Shown here: positions 8,704 to 17,542 of the stretch, piece after piece
Layout of the letters: every line of letters starts with the position of its first letter
How positions within the stretch are numbered: position 1 is the first letter of the stretch
Origin: Shewanella khirikhana
GTDB lineage: Bacteria; Pseudomonadota; Gammaproteobacteria; Enterobacterales; Shewanellaceae
Reading direction: 5' to 3'
NCBI RefSeq assembly: GCF_003957745.1
Contig: NZ_CP020373.1
Coordinates: forward strand, 1,364,001-1,428,000
DNA: 64,000 nt
Program-made: the position numbers and the translations under genes
Notes under the pieces: model-generated
What the model was told of the DNA's origin: nothing
What the model saw: only the letters and a program-made list of their open reading frames with translations
Database searches by the model: none

Positions 8704-8774
8704 ATGGGGATGCGCTGGCGCAGCCGGGTGCGCATCCTCAACGCCGTTTTATCCCAACAAGGAAAGTTAACTCA

Positions 8775-10301
8775 ATGAAAACGCTGCTGATTAAAACCAG
8801 TAAACACCTGGTGATAGCCATGGTGTATGCCACTCTGGGGGTTGTGGTTACCGCTCTTGGATTTGGCATCTGGTTTTTAAACAGTCGCGCTGATCTTGCG
8901 CCCTGGCACACCAAGGTGCTGGAAAATCGCTTTACTCAACACAGCCCTGATGCCAACTTTGCCGACTATCTGGCACGAGAAGCACGCCTTAAAGCCGAAA
9001 TTGCCGAAGGCTTTGCCGGGGCAGTGCCGGATGCGGGCTCGCCGGTGAACCGTTATGTGCGTGGCAGCTTATCCGATCCCAGCCACTGGCAGCAGGACTG
9101 GAATTGGAGCTACGAGTGGCCCAACCCCAGGGCAAACTATGGCGTGCTCTTTATCCATGGCATGTCGGATTCGCCCTACGCCTTATCGAACCTGGCAGCC
9201 GATTTTAAAGCCAGTGCCCACGTGCTTGGGCTCAGATTGCCAGGTCACGGCACCTTGCCCTCGGGGCTTGTGAGTCTGGAGTGGCAGGATATGAGCGCCG
9301 CCGTGGCGCTGGCGATAGGCCATCTCAAGACCGAGCTTGGTGACAAGCCGCTGTATATCGTGGGGTTTTCCACCGGCGCTGCGTTGGCGCTGCATCACGA
9401 GCTTAAGCGCATTGAGGCTGGCAAGGCGCCCGACAGCCGCGCCATGGTGTTTTTATCCCCGGCAATTGGGCTTGCGCCTGTGGCGCGCGGCGCATATTGG
9501 CAGGCGCGCCTGGGGGAGTGGCTTAGGCTTGAGAAGCTTGCCTGGAATGCCCTTGGCATTGAGTACGATCCCTTCAAATACGTATCCTTTGCGGTCAATG
9601 CCGGGGATGTGGTGTACCGGCTTGCTGAAGAGAATCAGCGGCAATTACTGTCATTGAGCCCCAGTCAGAAGGCAGCACTGCCGACGGTATTGACCTTTCA
9701 GTCGATGGCAGATGATACCGTTTCCAGCCGCGCCGTGGTCGAGTCGCTTTATCTCAATCTGGCCGAGTCTCGCCATCAGCTGGTGCTGTATGACGTTAAT
9801 CGCAGTCCGATAAATCAGCGGCTGACGCTGTGGGATCCCAAGCTTGAACTTGAGCCGCTTTACAGCTCTCCGGCGATGCAGGCGACAGTGGGCGTGGTGC
9901 AAAACCAAACTCTGGAGGATGGCAGCCATCCGCTTGCGGTCGAGTTTAAACCTGTGGTGCCGGACGGTGACGCCACGGCGCTCGGGCGCAGCTGGCCGAT
10001 GAATGTGTACTCTTTGTCCCACGTGGCGCTGCCGTTTTCCAAGTCCGACAGCCTCTATGGGCCGGGGCTTGTGCCCCACAAAGACAGGATCCAGATTGGG
10101 GCGGCGGCATCGCGGGGTGAGCGCGGCATTTTTGCCGTTAGTGCCGATGAAATGCTGCGCCAGAAGTGGAATCCGTTTTATGCGTTTCAGTTACATACCA
10201 TCAAGGAATTGTTTTATGCGCCCCAGCTGCAGCCAGAGTTGCAGCGGCCACAGTTACAGCAACCACAGTTACAGCAGGGCGTAACAGACGCGGCACTTTA
10301 A
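8775..10301 (+). CDS. Membrane-anchored alpha/beta hydrolase
   Basis: A 508-residue protein with an N-terminal membrane helix (about residues 12-38) and an alpha/beta hydrolase domain. VLFIHGMSDSPYAL contains the oxyanion-hole HG and GFSTG the nucleophile Ser near residue 199; LTFQSMADDTVSS later carries a likely catalytic Asp. It resembles serine-aminopeptidase/monoglyceride-lipase-like hydrolases but is far longer than the usual 250-300 residues, with an insertion after the Asp region. The C terminus ends in a short repeat of the pentapeptide type PQLQQ. The ATG follows AAGGAAAG. The catalytic region is probably periplasmic. Substrate unknown. Confidence 0.75.
   Translation: MKTLLIKTSKHLVIAMVYATLGVVVTALGFGIWFLNSRADLAPWHTKVLENRFTQHSPDANFADYLAREARLKAEIAEGFAGAVPDAGSPVNRYVRGSLSDPSHWQQDWNWSYEWPNPRANYGVLFIHGMSDSPYALSNLAADFKASAHVLGLRLPGHGTLPSGLVSLEWQDMSAAVALAIGHLKTELGDKPLYIVGFSTGAALALHHELKRIEAGKAPDSRAMVFLSPAIGLAPVARGAYWQARLGEWLRLEKLAWNALGIEYDPFKYVSFAVNAGDVVYRLAEENQRQLLSLSPSQKAALPTVLTFQSMADDTVSSRAVVESLYLNLAESRHQLVLYDVNRSPINQRLTLWDPKLELEPLYSSPAMQATVGVVQNQTLEDGSHPLAVEFKPVVPDGDATALGRSWPMNVYSLSHVALPFSKSDSLYGPGLVPHKDRIQIGAAASRGERGIFAVSADEMLRQKWNPFYAFQLHTIKELFYAPQLQPELQRPQLQQPQLQQGVTDAAL
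10233..10277 (+). repeat. Three in-frame 15-bp tandem repeats at the hydrolase C terminus
   Basis: Three units of the form CCACAGTTACAGCAA lie head to tail and encode a PQLQQ-type pentapeptide repeated in the last 25 residues of the hydrolase. The first unit is more diverged and a partial unit precedes it. The length is a multiple of three, so copy-number change would keep the frame. Confidence 0.75.
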
Positions 10302-10329
10302 TAGCAGCAATCTGCAAAGCACTATGAAA

Positions 10330-10364
10330 AAGGCCACAGGGTAAACCCTGTGGCCTTATTTTTT
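10330..10364. terminator. Hairpin terminator after the hydrolase gene
   Basis: AAGGCCACAGGG and CCCTGTGGCCTT form a perfect 12-bp stem with a TAAA loop, followed by ATTTTTT. It may serve both convergent genes. Confidence 0.88.
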
Positions 10365-10416
10365 ATCCGTTTGGCTTGTTGAGTTTGCCTTACTTTAGCT
10401 TGGCGGCTGCCTTATT

Positions 10417-12606
10417 TTAGTTTGGCTCCGGCTCCTGCTCGGGGCCGGGTTCGTCATCGTTTACCAAGGTGCAGATAACCCGGTTACGGCCGCTGGCTTT
10501 TGCCTGATACAGGTTGTCGTCGGCTACCTTGAGCCAGGTTTCCAGCGAGTCGGAAAAACTGGCGTTGGCCACCAGAGCACCGACCGAAATCGACATATGC
10601 AAGGGTTCATCGGCGCCGGGGATGCTCACCGGATGCCGCGCCAGACGCTCGCGGAACAGGTTGAGGTGGTGCTCAATCTTAAGTGCATTGGTCATTGGCA
10701 GGATCAGCAAAAACTCCTCGCCACCGTAGCGGGCCACCAGATCTGAATCCCGCTTGAAGCTCTGTGCCAGCAGTGTTGCCACCTGTCGCAGGCATTCGTC
10801 GCCTGCCAAATGGCCGTGGTTATCGTTGATGGCTTTAAAAAAATCGAGATCCAGGATAACGACCGCAATGGCTTCGCCGCTGCGCTCACACAGGGCTTGT
10901 AGCGGCGCAAAACCTGCCACGGCATGGCGGCGGTTATAGAGGCCGGTGAGGGCATCTCGCTCGGCAAGGGCCTGCAGCTTCTGGTTGGCCTTCTCAAGCT
11001 CGAAGGTGCGGGTCGCGACCTTTTCTTCAAGCTCCAGCTGATAGCTCATTAACTGCCGCTGGCTGGCTTTAAGGCTTTGATACAGGGTTTGCACTTCGGC
11101 GGGAGCATCTGCAGGCAGGGGCTTTGGCTGCTCACCGGGGCTGCTGAATTCGTTGGCAATGGTTTCAAGCGAGCCGGTCAGCATCCGGCTTATCAGTCGC
11201 GCCAGGTAGAAGCTTATCACCATGCTGATGATAAGCAGTATGCAGGTGCGCAAAAACTGGGTTTCAGCCAGCTGCATTAAGGGAGCGAATGGTGACAGTA
11301 CCAGCAGTCGCCAGCCATTTGGCAGCACCTCTTCGGCATAAATGTACTCGGGGTTTGGATTGTCCAGATCGTGCAGGTTAATCAGCTGCAAACTGGTGCG
11401 GTACTCAAGGCCACTCTCGGCGGAGGCGAATTCACTCAGCGGCGGAATATCCAGTGGCGCCGATGCGTAGATCACCCGGTTATTGTCATCGGTCAGCAGC
11501 AAGAACTGCTCGGAGTGATGGCGGTTTTGGCGGTCAATAAGCACAAAGCGATTCAAATCGAGCGAGCCTTCCAGAATGCCCGACGGGTGACTGGCATTCG
11601 CCTTGCCGTATACAGGGGCGCTGATGGCCACGATAGGATCGCTGCCAAATCCTCTGCCGAGAAACACAGGTGAGATAAAAGGTTTCTGATTATAAAAGGC
11701 TTCTTTGAAGTAGTGGCGGTCGGCCACGCTGTATTCACCTTTTTGGATAGCATCGTCCATCATCCGCGCTGCCGGGCTTGCCGCCACTATGTTGCCTTGC
11801 TCGTTGGCAACCAGCATGGTTAAAAAGGCAGGGTAACCATGGTTGAACTGGGTGAGCCAGTCCTGCTGTTTCTCTGGGGAGTCGCCCATCATCGACAGCC
11901 ACTGGGCGCCCTGAGTAATCGCCTTTTGGTGTTCGCGCAGGTAATCAAACGTGGATTGGGACAAATGCACCGCATTGTCCTGCAGATTCTTTTTAATCAG
12001 CTCCTGCTGGCGTTCAATAAAAAACTGATTGAACAGCAAGGCGGCAACCAGCAGCGCCAGTGAGATAAACAGGGTAAAGCTGTAGGTGAGTTTGTCGCTG
12101 AAACGCACCGGCGCCTTGCTGTGGCTGGTGGTATTTTGCATCAGGGTGGGCAACATCATCAGTAACAGTGCGCCCAGCCCTATGTAAAACAGGCCATTAA
12201 TCGCCTGTTTAAAGGCAATAAAAGGCAGGTGGCTTGCAGGCAGTGGGGTGAGGGTCAGACCATAAAGATAGAACAGTGGCATACCAATCAATAGCCAGAA
12301 TCCCACCCCGGCATAAAGGGAGTAAATGCCGCGTCTTTTCGCCAGAGCCAGCACCAGGGCTTCGAGCGGGAAAATCACAAACACATGTTTGGCACCCCAG
12401 ATGGTAAACAGCCCGGCAGCGCAGGCCAGTGCCACGGCCACGGCATAGCGTGGCCCCAGAATGATGGCGGCAATCACATAGGCGGCATTGCCCAAAATCA
12501 GCTGCACGTTGGCAAACAGCGGCAGCGGATACAGGTTCAGTAAAAAGCCGCAAATGGCCAGAATAATTGCAGTGCGCGGCGGCGATGCAGTAAAAAAAGA
12601 CAGCAA
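10417..12606 (-). CDS. Membrane diguanylate cyclase with extracytoplasmic sensor domain
   Basis: A 729-residue protein. The N-terminal 160 or so residues are a block of membrane helices resembling a MASE-type sensor. A helix, a periplasmic Cache-like domain (HLSQSTFDYLREHQ, DRHYFKEAFYNQKPFISPVF, IAISAPVYG) and another helix follow, then a coiled coil and a C-terminal GGDEF domain with active site GGEEF near residue 627. The inhibitory RxxD site (RDSD) sits five residues before it. It should make cyclic di-GMP and be product-inhibited. No ATG is available at the N terminus. I use a TTG at 12606 with GGGA nine bases upstream, so the exact start is uncertain. The downstream hairpin probably terminates it. 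Confidence 0.9.
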   Translation of the reverse strand: MLSFFTASPPRTAIILAICGFLLNLYPLPLFANVQLILGNAAYVIAAIILGPRYAVAVALACAAGLFTIWGAKHVFVIFPLEALVLALAKRRGIYSLYAGVGFWLLIGMPLFYLYGLTLTPLPASHLPFIAFKQAINGLFYIGLGALLLMMLPTLMQNTTSHSKAPVRFSDKLTYSFTLFISLALLVAALLFNQFFIERQQELIKKNLQDNAVHLSQSTFDYLREHQKAITQGAQWLSMMGDSPEKQQDWLTQFNHGYPAFLTMLVANEQGNIVAASPAARMMDDAIQKGEYSVADRHYFKEAFYNQKPFISPVFLGRGFGSDPIVAISAPVYGKANASHPSGILEGSLDLNRFVLIDRQNRHHSEQFLLLTDDNNRVIYASAPLDIPPLSEFASAESGLEYRTSLQLINLHDLDNPNPEYIYAEEVLPNGWRLLVLSPFAPLMQLAETQFLRTCILLIISMVISFYLARLISRMLTGSLETIANEFSSPGEQPKPLPADAPAEVQTLYQSLKASQRQLMSYQLELEEKVATRTFELEKANQKLQALAERDALTGLYNRRHAVAGFAPLQALCERSGEAIAVVILDLDFFKAINDNHGHLAGDECLRQVATLLAQSFKRDSDLVARYGGEEFLLILPMTNALKIEHHLNLFRERLARHPVSIPGADEPLHMSISVGALVANASFSDSLETWLKVADDNLYQAKASGRNRVICTLVNDDEPGPEQEPEPN

Positions 12607-12772
12607 GAATGATTTCCCAAAAATCAGCCAAGTTTCTGATACTTACTTTAGAACGTTAACGCTTCGTTCACAACAGGCAACAGCGGGAACTGCTGAATTT
12701 GACGGCTGTACCAGTAGGATTCTGGTCGATTGTTCGCTTTGATTGGGGGAGTGATAGTCGCGATTTAATAAC

Positions 12773-12803
12773 AAAAAAGCCCAGCATTGCTGCTGAGCTT
12801 TTT
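12773..12803 (-). terminator. Terminator downstream of tRNA-Pro
   Basis: On the minus strand GCTCAGCA and TGCTGGGC pair (one G-T) around GCAA and are followed by a run of six T residues. It begins about 14 bases after the tRNA 3' end. Confidence 0.85.
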
Positions 12804-12812
12804 CGTTGAATT

Positions 12813-12889
12813 TGGTCGGTATGAGAGGATTCGAACCTCCGACCCCTGACACCCCATGACAGTGCGCTACCAGGCTGCGCTACATACCG
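12813..12889 (-). tRNA. tRNA-Pro (anticodon GGG)
   Basis: A 77-base cloverleaf on the minus strand with encoded 3' CCA. The acceptor stem starts CGGTATG and pairs with CATACCG. The D-arm is GCGCAGCCTGGTAGCGC, the anticodon loop ATGGGGT gives GGG, and the T-arm is GGAGGTTCGAATCCTC. The anticodon stem has the T-T mismatch also found in the E. coli GGG-reading proline tRNA. Confidence 0.97.
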
Positions 12890-12997
12890 ATATTGCTGAG
12901 TGGCTGCGCAGTGGCGTAAAGCCGTTGCCGTCTCAACGAGGCGAACTTTATCAAGAGCCGCCAAGCAGTGCAAGCGTTGATGACAACTATTTGGTTT

Positions 12998-13025
12998 GAT
13001 TGCTTAGTTTGTGTCCTAAGCAATC
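12998..13025. repeat. Perfect 10-bp inverted repeat between yejM and tRNA-Pro
   Basis: GATTGCTTAG and CTAAGCAATC flank an eight-base loop. The hairpin lies 34 bases past the yejM stop and 109 bases upstream of the tRNA. On the minus strand no T-run follows, so it is not a canonical yejM terminator; on the plus strand ATTTT follows. It may act as an mRNA 3' end or a protein site. Confidence 0.55.
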
Positions 13026-13058
13026 ATTTTGTCGTCAAACACCGGCTGGCAGGGCGTT

Positions 13059-14843
13059 TCAGTGACGATAGAGACGCCGTCCTTCGCGCATCACCTGAAT
13101 AAGATCCGGGGCGCTGAGTTTCTTGTGCAGGCGGGTCTTGAAGTCGCTGCTGTAGATATCGTATTTGCCGTGGCGGTCGATAACCGTGATTTCATCGTCC
13201 TGGTAAATGGCGAAGAATCGGTTGTCACCCACATACACCCAGGGCTGTTCGCTTGGCACCAACAACTGGCGTCCGGCGCTGTAGTCGGTGGTGGGGTTGG
13301 TGCAGCCCAACACCCTGGTCATCAGGGTAGGCGCCAGGCCGTGGTGGCTGGTGGCATAGTTCACTGTGCCGGTTTCACCCTTGGGCCAGTGAATAATCAT
13401 AGGTACCCGCACCGCCTGGGGTGATAAATCACGGCGCGCCTCTGACTCATTGCTGGTAAAGGCCTTGCCGCTGACGCCGGTGATAATCACCAGGGTATCT
13501 GCGGGCAGGGACTCAACAAGGGCTTTGATTTCACCGTCGATAAAGTACAGCGACTGGCGGTATTGGTTAAACAGTACCCGCTGTGCTGGCGCCATACCCT
13601 GGGGCGCCTTTATGGTTTCGATACCGGCAAAACCTATGGGGGTGTCGTAGGTTTCGGCGGCGCCAAAGTTCACCAGCGCAAACCAGTGACTGTGCTGCGA
13701 TTTACGCCAATTATCAAAGGCTTCGCGGCTTTGAATGTCGGCGAGAGCCCGTGACTCGCCGTCTTCCACCAGGGTGGCAGCAAAGTCATTGAGGGTCGCC
13801 AGTGGCCGTGGGCTGAATTCGTTTGAGGCGGGGCCAAAGCGGGCCAGCTGATAACCGGCAGCCAAAAAGCCCTGGGTAAGCTCCGGGGTGCGGCTTTGGA
13901 AGTCTGATGCGCCCATGTAGCTGCCTTGCAGGCCGTACATCAGCGAGAACATGCCGCTTTGGAACTGATTGCCACCGCTTAAATGCTTGTCAAACTGCTG
14001 ATTGGCCGCCGCATATTGGCTTAAAAACGGCATGGTTTGCGGGTTCAGCATGTCGGCGCGCAGACTGTCGATTGCAAGCAGCAGTACGTTGGGCTGGCTG
14101 CTGGCACTGCACTCTAGGGCTGACAGCGGATAGCTTAAGGTTTGTAAATCCTCTGGCCCCAAATCGCGGTCGCGGCTGTCAATGCCGTGGGATTCCATAA
14201 AGCTCTTGGCGGTGGCGGGGTAGAACAGCGGGTAGGCGTCATCGTAACGGGTAATGTCTTTTACATCCGCCGCATCCCCCCAAATATGGATAAGGTGACT
14301 TGCCACAAAGCAGGCGCCAATCACGGCTGCCACTTTGCCGCCGAGGTGGCGCTTTTCAATTTTGCCAATTCGCTTCCACAGGAAGTTGGCGGCGGTGAGC
14401 TCCAGCGCCAAAATACCAATGGGGGTCACTATATAGGAGGTACCTCTGAGCAGCGAGTGCAGGTCGGCCCAGGCCACGTCGAAGGCAAAGGGCGACAGGT
14501 GCACGCCGTAGTCGTCGTAGACAATGGTGTCGTACAAGAGCACACACAGCCCGAGGGTGGCCACGGTGGCCGCAAGACCTCGGAGGATCTTCGAGTAAGG
14601 TAACAGCAGGGTGACCGGGAACAGCACCAACAGGTAAACCAGAAACGCCAAAAAGGCGAACTGACCGACGCTGGCCAGCGCCAAATAGCCCCAGCCCATC
14701 AGGGTTTCGGGCAGGCCGACGGTTTCCAGATAGCGGCTGCCGACAATCAGTGCCAGAAAGCCATTAAACAGGGCAAACCAGTGGCCCCAATTGACCAACC
14801 GGGAGACCTTGTCACGCACCAGTTGTTGTTTCCTTTCGACCAT
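13059..14843 (-). CDS. yejM: Inner-membrane LPS-synthesis regulator YejM/PbgA (LapC)
   Basis: A 594-residue protein with five membrane helices in the first 190 residues and a periplasmic sulfatase-like domain (PNVLLLAIDSLRADMLNPQTMPFL). This is the YejM/PbgA layout. In enterics the protein senses periplasmic LPS and restrains LpxC degradation through LapB. The metal- and sulfate-site residues of true sulfatases are not all evident, as in PbgA. It lies downstream of yejL, as in E. coli. The start ATG at 14843 fits the family N terminus (RDKVSRLVNWGHWFALFN). Confidence 0.93.
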   Translation of the reverse strand: MVERKQQLVRDKVSRLVNWGHWFALFNGFLALIVGSRYLETVGLPETLMGWGYLALASVGQFAFLAFLVYLLVLFPVTLLLPYSKILRGLAATVATLGLCVLLYDTIVYDDYGVHLSPFAFDVAWADLHSLLRGTSYIVTPIGILALELTAANFLWKRIGKIEKRHLGGKVAAVIGACFVASHLIHIWGDAADVKDITRYDDAYPLFYPATAKSFMESHGIDSRDRDLGPEDLQTLSYPLSALECSASSQPNVLLLAIDSLRADMLNPQTMPFLSQYAAANQQFDKHLSGGNQFQSGMFSLMYGLQGSYMGASDFQSRTPELTQGFLAAGYQLARFGPASNEFSPRPLATLNDFAATLVEDGESRALADIQSREAFDNWRKSQHSHWFALVNFGAAETYDTPIGFAGIETIKAPQGMAPAQRVLFNQYRQSLYFIDGEIKALVESLPADTLVIITGVSGKAFTSNESEARRDLSPQAVRVPMIIHWPKGETGTVNYATSHHGLAPTLMTRVLGCTNPTTDYSAGRQLLVPSEQPWVYVGDNRFFAIYQDDEITVIDRHGKYDIYSSDFKTRLHKKLSAPDLIQVMREGRRLYRH

Positions 14844-14920
14844 GCCGCTCGCTCTTTATCCTTGGGGCTGGTTAACACCTTGGTATCTTAAGCACTTTTT
14901 CCGTGCCTGTGCCAGTTTTA

Positions 14921-15139
14921 TCAGGCTTTGGAGACTGATTGCACCAGTACTTTGGCAAATTGTTCGGCCACGGCGGCGCGGCTGGCGGCCGGTACCTTGG
15001 TTTCCAGCAGGTGGCTGACACTGTTGCCCAGTACCATCAGGCTCAGATCGGTGGGGGCCTGATGCTTTTCCAGCACCGCCAGCACTTCGGCGAGCAGGGT
15101 TTCTACTTGGGTATTGGAGTATTTGGATTGAATTGCCAT
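14921..15139 (-). CDS. yejL: YejL family protein (DUF1414)
   Basis: A 72-residue cytoplasmic protein containing VLEKHQAPTDLSLMVLGNSVSHLL, the conserved core of YejL. I start at the ATG at 15139 (MAIQSKYSNTQVE) because this matches the family N terminus; the longer frame adds unsupported residues. No strong ribosome-binding site is visible. It is followed by yejM on the same strand and is divergent from yejK. Function unknown. Confidence 0.9.
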   Translation of the reverse strand: MAIQSKYSNTQVETLLAEVLAVLEKHQAPTDLSLMVLGNSVSHLLETKVPAASRAAVAEQFAKVLVQSVSKA

Positions 15140-15216
15140 AGTCAAAAAATGATTCACAAAGGATTGGGTTAGCGGCATATAATACCGGATTTCCACGGCT
15201 ATCACTATCAAGGCGT

Positions 15217-16245
15217 ATGACGATTAAAGTAGAACAGGCCATCATTCATGAAATCGCCCAAAACCATGAGGGGCAGTTAAACTGCCGTCTTCGTCCACAG
15301 CCGCTGCTGAACAGCCAGGCAGTGGAGCTGATGCTTGAAGAGCTGCATCAGTCGTACACCAGCAAATCCGGTAAGGGTTTTGGCTTTTTTGGCACCCACG
15401 GGGATGATGGCGAAGCCAATCCCGCCTTTGCCAATGGTCTGAAAGACTACCTCGATGGCGGCCTCGGCTTTGTGGAGTTTACCGGTCTTGCCAGTAAGCT
15501 GTTGCAGGAAGAGCTTGGCAAATACGATTTCAGCCAGGGCGGCTTTTTGCTGATGGCCTGCTATAGCCATATGGCAAGCGACTATCTATTTGTGGCGCTG
15601 CTGAGCGCCAAGTCATCCATGACTGTACTGGACGATATGGAGCTGACCCAGGTAAATCATTTGGATCTCAGCAATATTCAGCTGGCGGCCCGTATCGATT
15701 TGACCGACTGGCAGGCCGATAAAGAAAGCCGCAAGTACATCTCCTTTATCCGTGGCCGCGCCGGGCGCAAGGTGGCGGATTTCTTCCTCGATTTTATGGG
15801 CTGCGTTGAGGGCATTAACCCCAAGGCACAAAACAAGAGCCTGATGATTGCGGTGGAAGACTTTGTTGCTGGCAGTGAACTGACCAAAGACGAGCGCCAG
15901 GCCTGCCGAGACAAGGTGTTTGACTACTGCTCCGAGCGTTTCGATGCCGGCGCCGAGGTGGATATTAAAGATCTGGCCGATGAGCTTGCCGACTCCGGCA
16001 TGGACTCCTTCTATGATTTTGCCACCACCGGCGATTACGAGCTCGAAGACGAGTTCCCGGTGGACAAGTCGACCCTGCGCCAGCTGAAAAAATTCTCTGG
16101 TACCGGCGGCGGTGTCACCATCAGTTTCGATGGCCATCATCTGGGCGAGCGGGTGATTTACGACCCTATCTCCGACACCCTGCTGATAAAGGGCGTTCCG
16201 GCGAATCTGAAAGATCAGCTGCATCGCCGTCTGAAAGGCGAGTAA
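15217..16245 (+). CDS. yejK: Nucleoid-associated protein YejK (NdpA)
   Basis: A 342-residue protein that matches YejK/NdpA along its length, with the N-terminal MTIKVEQAIIHEI, central SYISFIRGRAGRKVADFFLDFMGC-like block (here KYISFIRGRAGRKVADFFLD) and C-terminal ERVIYDPISDTLLIKGVPANLKDQL. Members bind the nucleoid; the precise role is not settled. AAGGC lies just before the ATG. It is divergent from yejL-yejM, as in other gammaproteobacteria, and is closed by a strong terminator. Confidence 0.95.
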   Translation: MTIKVEQAIIHEIAQNHEGQLNCRLRPQPLLNSQAVELMLEELHQSYTSKSGKGFGFFGTHGDDGEANPAFANGLKDYLDGGLGFVEFTGLASKLLQEELGKYDFSQGGFLLMACYSHMASDYLFVALLSAKSSMTVLDDMELTQVNHLDLSNIQLAARIDLTDWQADKESRKYISFIRGRAGRKVADFFLDFMGCVEGINPKAQNKSLMIAVEDFVAGSELTKDERQACRDKVFDYCSERFDAGAEVDIKDLADELADSGMDSFYDFATTGDYELEDEFPVDKSTLRQLKKFSGTGGGVTISFDGHHLGERVIYDPISDTLLIKGVPANLKDQLHRRLKGE

Positions 16246-16281
16246 GCCACTTATCGTGAGCCGATGCAGGCACACTGACTA

Positions 16282-16309
16282 AAAAAGGCGACCTACGGGT
16301 CGCCTTTTT
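16282..16309. terminator. Bidirectional terminator after yejK
   Basis: AAAAAGGCGACC and GGGTCGCCTTTTT pair perfectly around a three-base loop, with A and T runs on both sides. The 220 bases from here to 16530 show nothing else. Confidence 0.9.
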
Positions 16310-16529
16310 GTCGGCTAACTGATGCCGCTTTACCGATACAAAACTTCTTCAAAGCAGATGGCAAATCCATGTTCTAACTATGACTGTGATTACAGGCTTT
16401 TCGCTGACGATGACTGCACGTTAGTTGCTATTTGGCAGCCTATTCGCCGAAGTTTGGTAATTCGGCTCAGATGCATTTCGGGCGCGTTCTAAGCCTTTTT
16501 ATTGCCGCTATACCTCTTCTATTCCAATT

Positions 16530-17246
16530 CTATACCACCGCTTCGGGCTCGATTTCCGGCAATCCCACCCAGCTGAATGAGCGCTCGACAAAGGCCATGG
16601 CATTGTGATGCACACACTCACCATGGGCGACTATTAAATGTTCAGGTTGCCAGCGCCTGAACTGGGCCACCGCCTCTTTGGCTTTGTGGCGACCTTTCAT
16701 AAAAGATAAACGCCAGTCCAGCGGCGTCTTGCCGTTTGGCGCAAGAATGCCTGTAATGCGGGCAATGGGGCGCTGCCATGCTTTAAAGTGGCCTGGGCTG
16801 AAGTTTTCAATTAAATCGGTGAGGATAAGGGTGCGTGAGCCTTTATGGAAAAACACGGCTTCTTCCATGACAGGCGAGCCTTTAAAGATGCACTGCTCAA
16901 TCTCACCCTGCCACTCGGCGGGCACCTTGTCGGTAAGATCCGCATCAAAATGCAGATGCTGGCATTTGGCTGCCACCCCGGGCGCCGCCCAGGCACTGGC
17001 ATCAGGCCAGCGAGCCTGCCAGGAGGCTACAAACAAATGGTGCAACTTATTGGGGGCGATAAGGTAAGCCACTTCCCCAAGGGCTTCGACCTGAGTTATC
17101 AGCTCATCATGCAATTCAATGGGGGAGTGCACCCACAGCTTGCCATTTTTCAGGCGTACTATGGTCATGCGGGTGGTGTAAGGCATGCCGTAAAAAGACA
17201 CGGCGGGGCCATCAAACACAAAGATGTCGGGGGCGAAGCTAATCAT
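16530..17246 (-). CDS. DUF4336 protein with metallo-beta-lactamase-like fold
   Basis: A 238-residue protein with the DUF4336 pattern: VHSPIELHDEL, LIAPNKLHHLFVASW, LILTDLIENF and a late LIVAHGECVH. These resemble the strand and metal-ligand order of metallo-beta-lactamase folds with altered ligands. The ATG at 17246 has AAAGGAG at ideal spacing; the longer frame adds an unrelated Cys-rich stretch. It stands alone between terminators. Enzymatic activity is unknown. Confidence 0.8.
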   Translation of the reverse strand: MISFAPDIFVFDGPAVSFYGMPYTTRMTIVRLKNGKLWVHSPIELHDELITQVEALGEVAYLIAPNKLHHLFVASWQARWPDASAWAAPGVAAKCQHLHFDADLTDKVPAEWQGEIEQCIFKGSPVMEEAVFFHKGSRTLILTDLIENFSPGHFKAWQRPIARITGILAPNGKTPLDWRLSFMKGRHKAKEAVAQFRRWQPEHLIVAHGECVHHNAMAFVERSFSWVGLPEIEPEAVV

Positions 17247-17542
17247 GTCATCTCCTTTGACTGCCGGACAAGGCAAGCGCGCCTGGGCAACCGCGATTGT
17301 ACGCTTAATGCACAGGCTGCACATCAGGCAATGGTACTGCTCGCTGCCCACAGGCTAACACTTTGGAACAAGCCGTTGGCGAGCGGCGTAAATTTCGCCC
17401 GCTAACGGCCAATGAGACTCGCCGCAGGCGTGTGAATTGTTTAGAATTGATTTCTGAATGCCTGCTTTTCGGCGATTGTCCGTTGGCAGTGTTGCGGCTT
17501 GGCCGCTAATCACGGCAGACTGTTTCTCTGCCCGGGAGAGTT

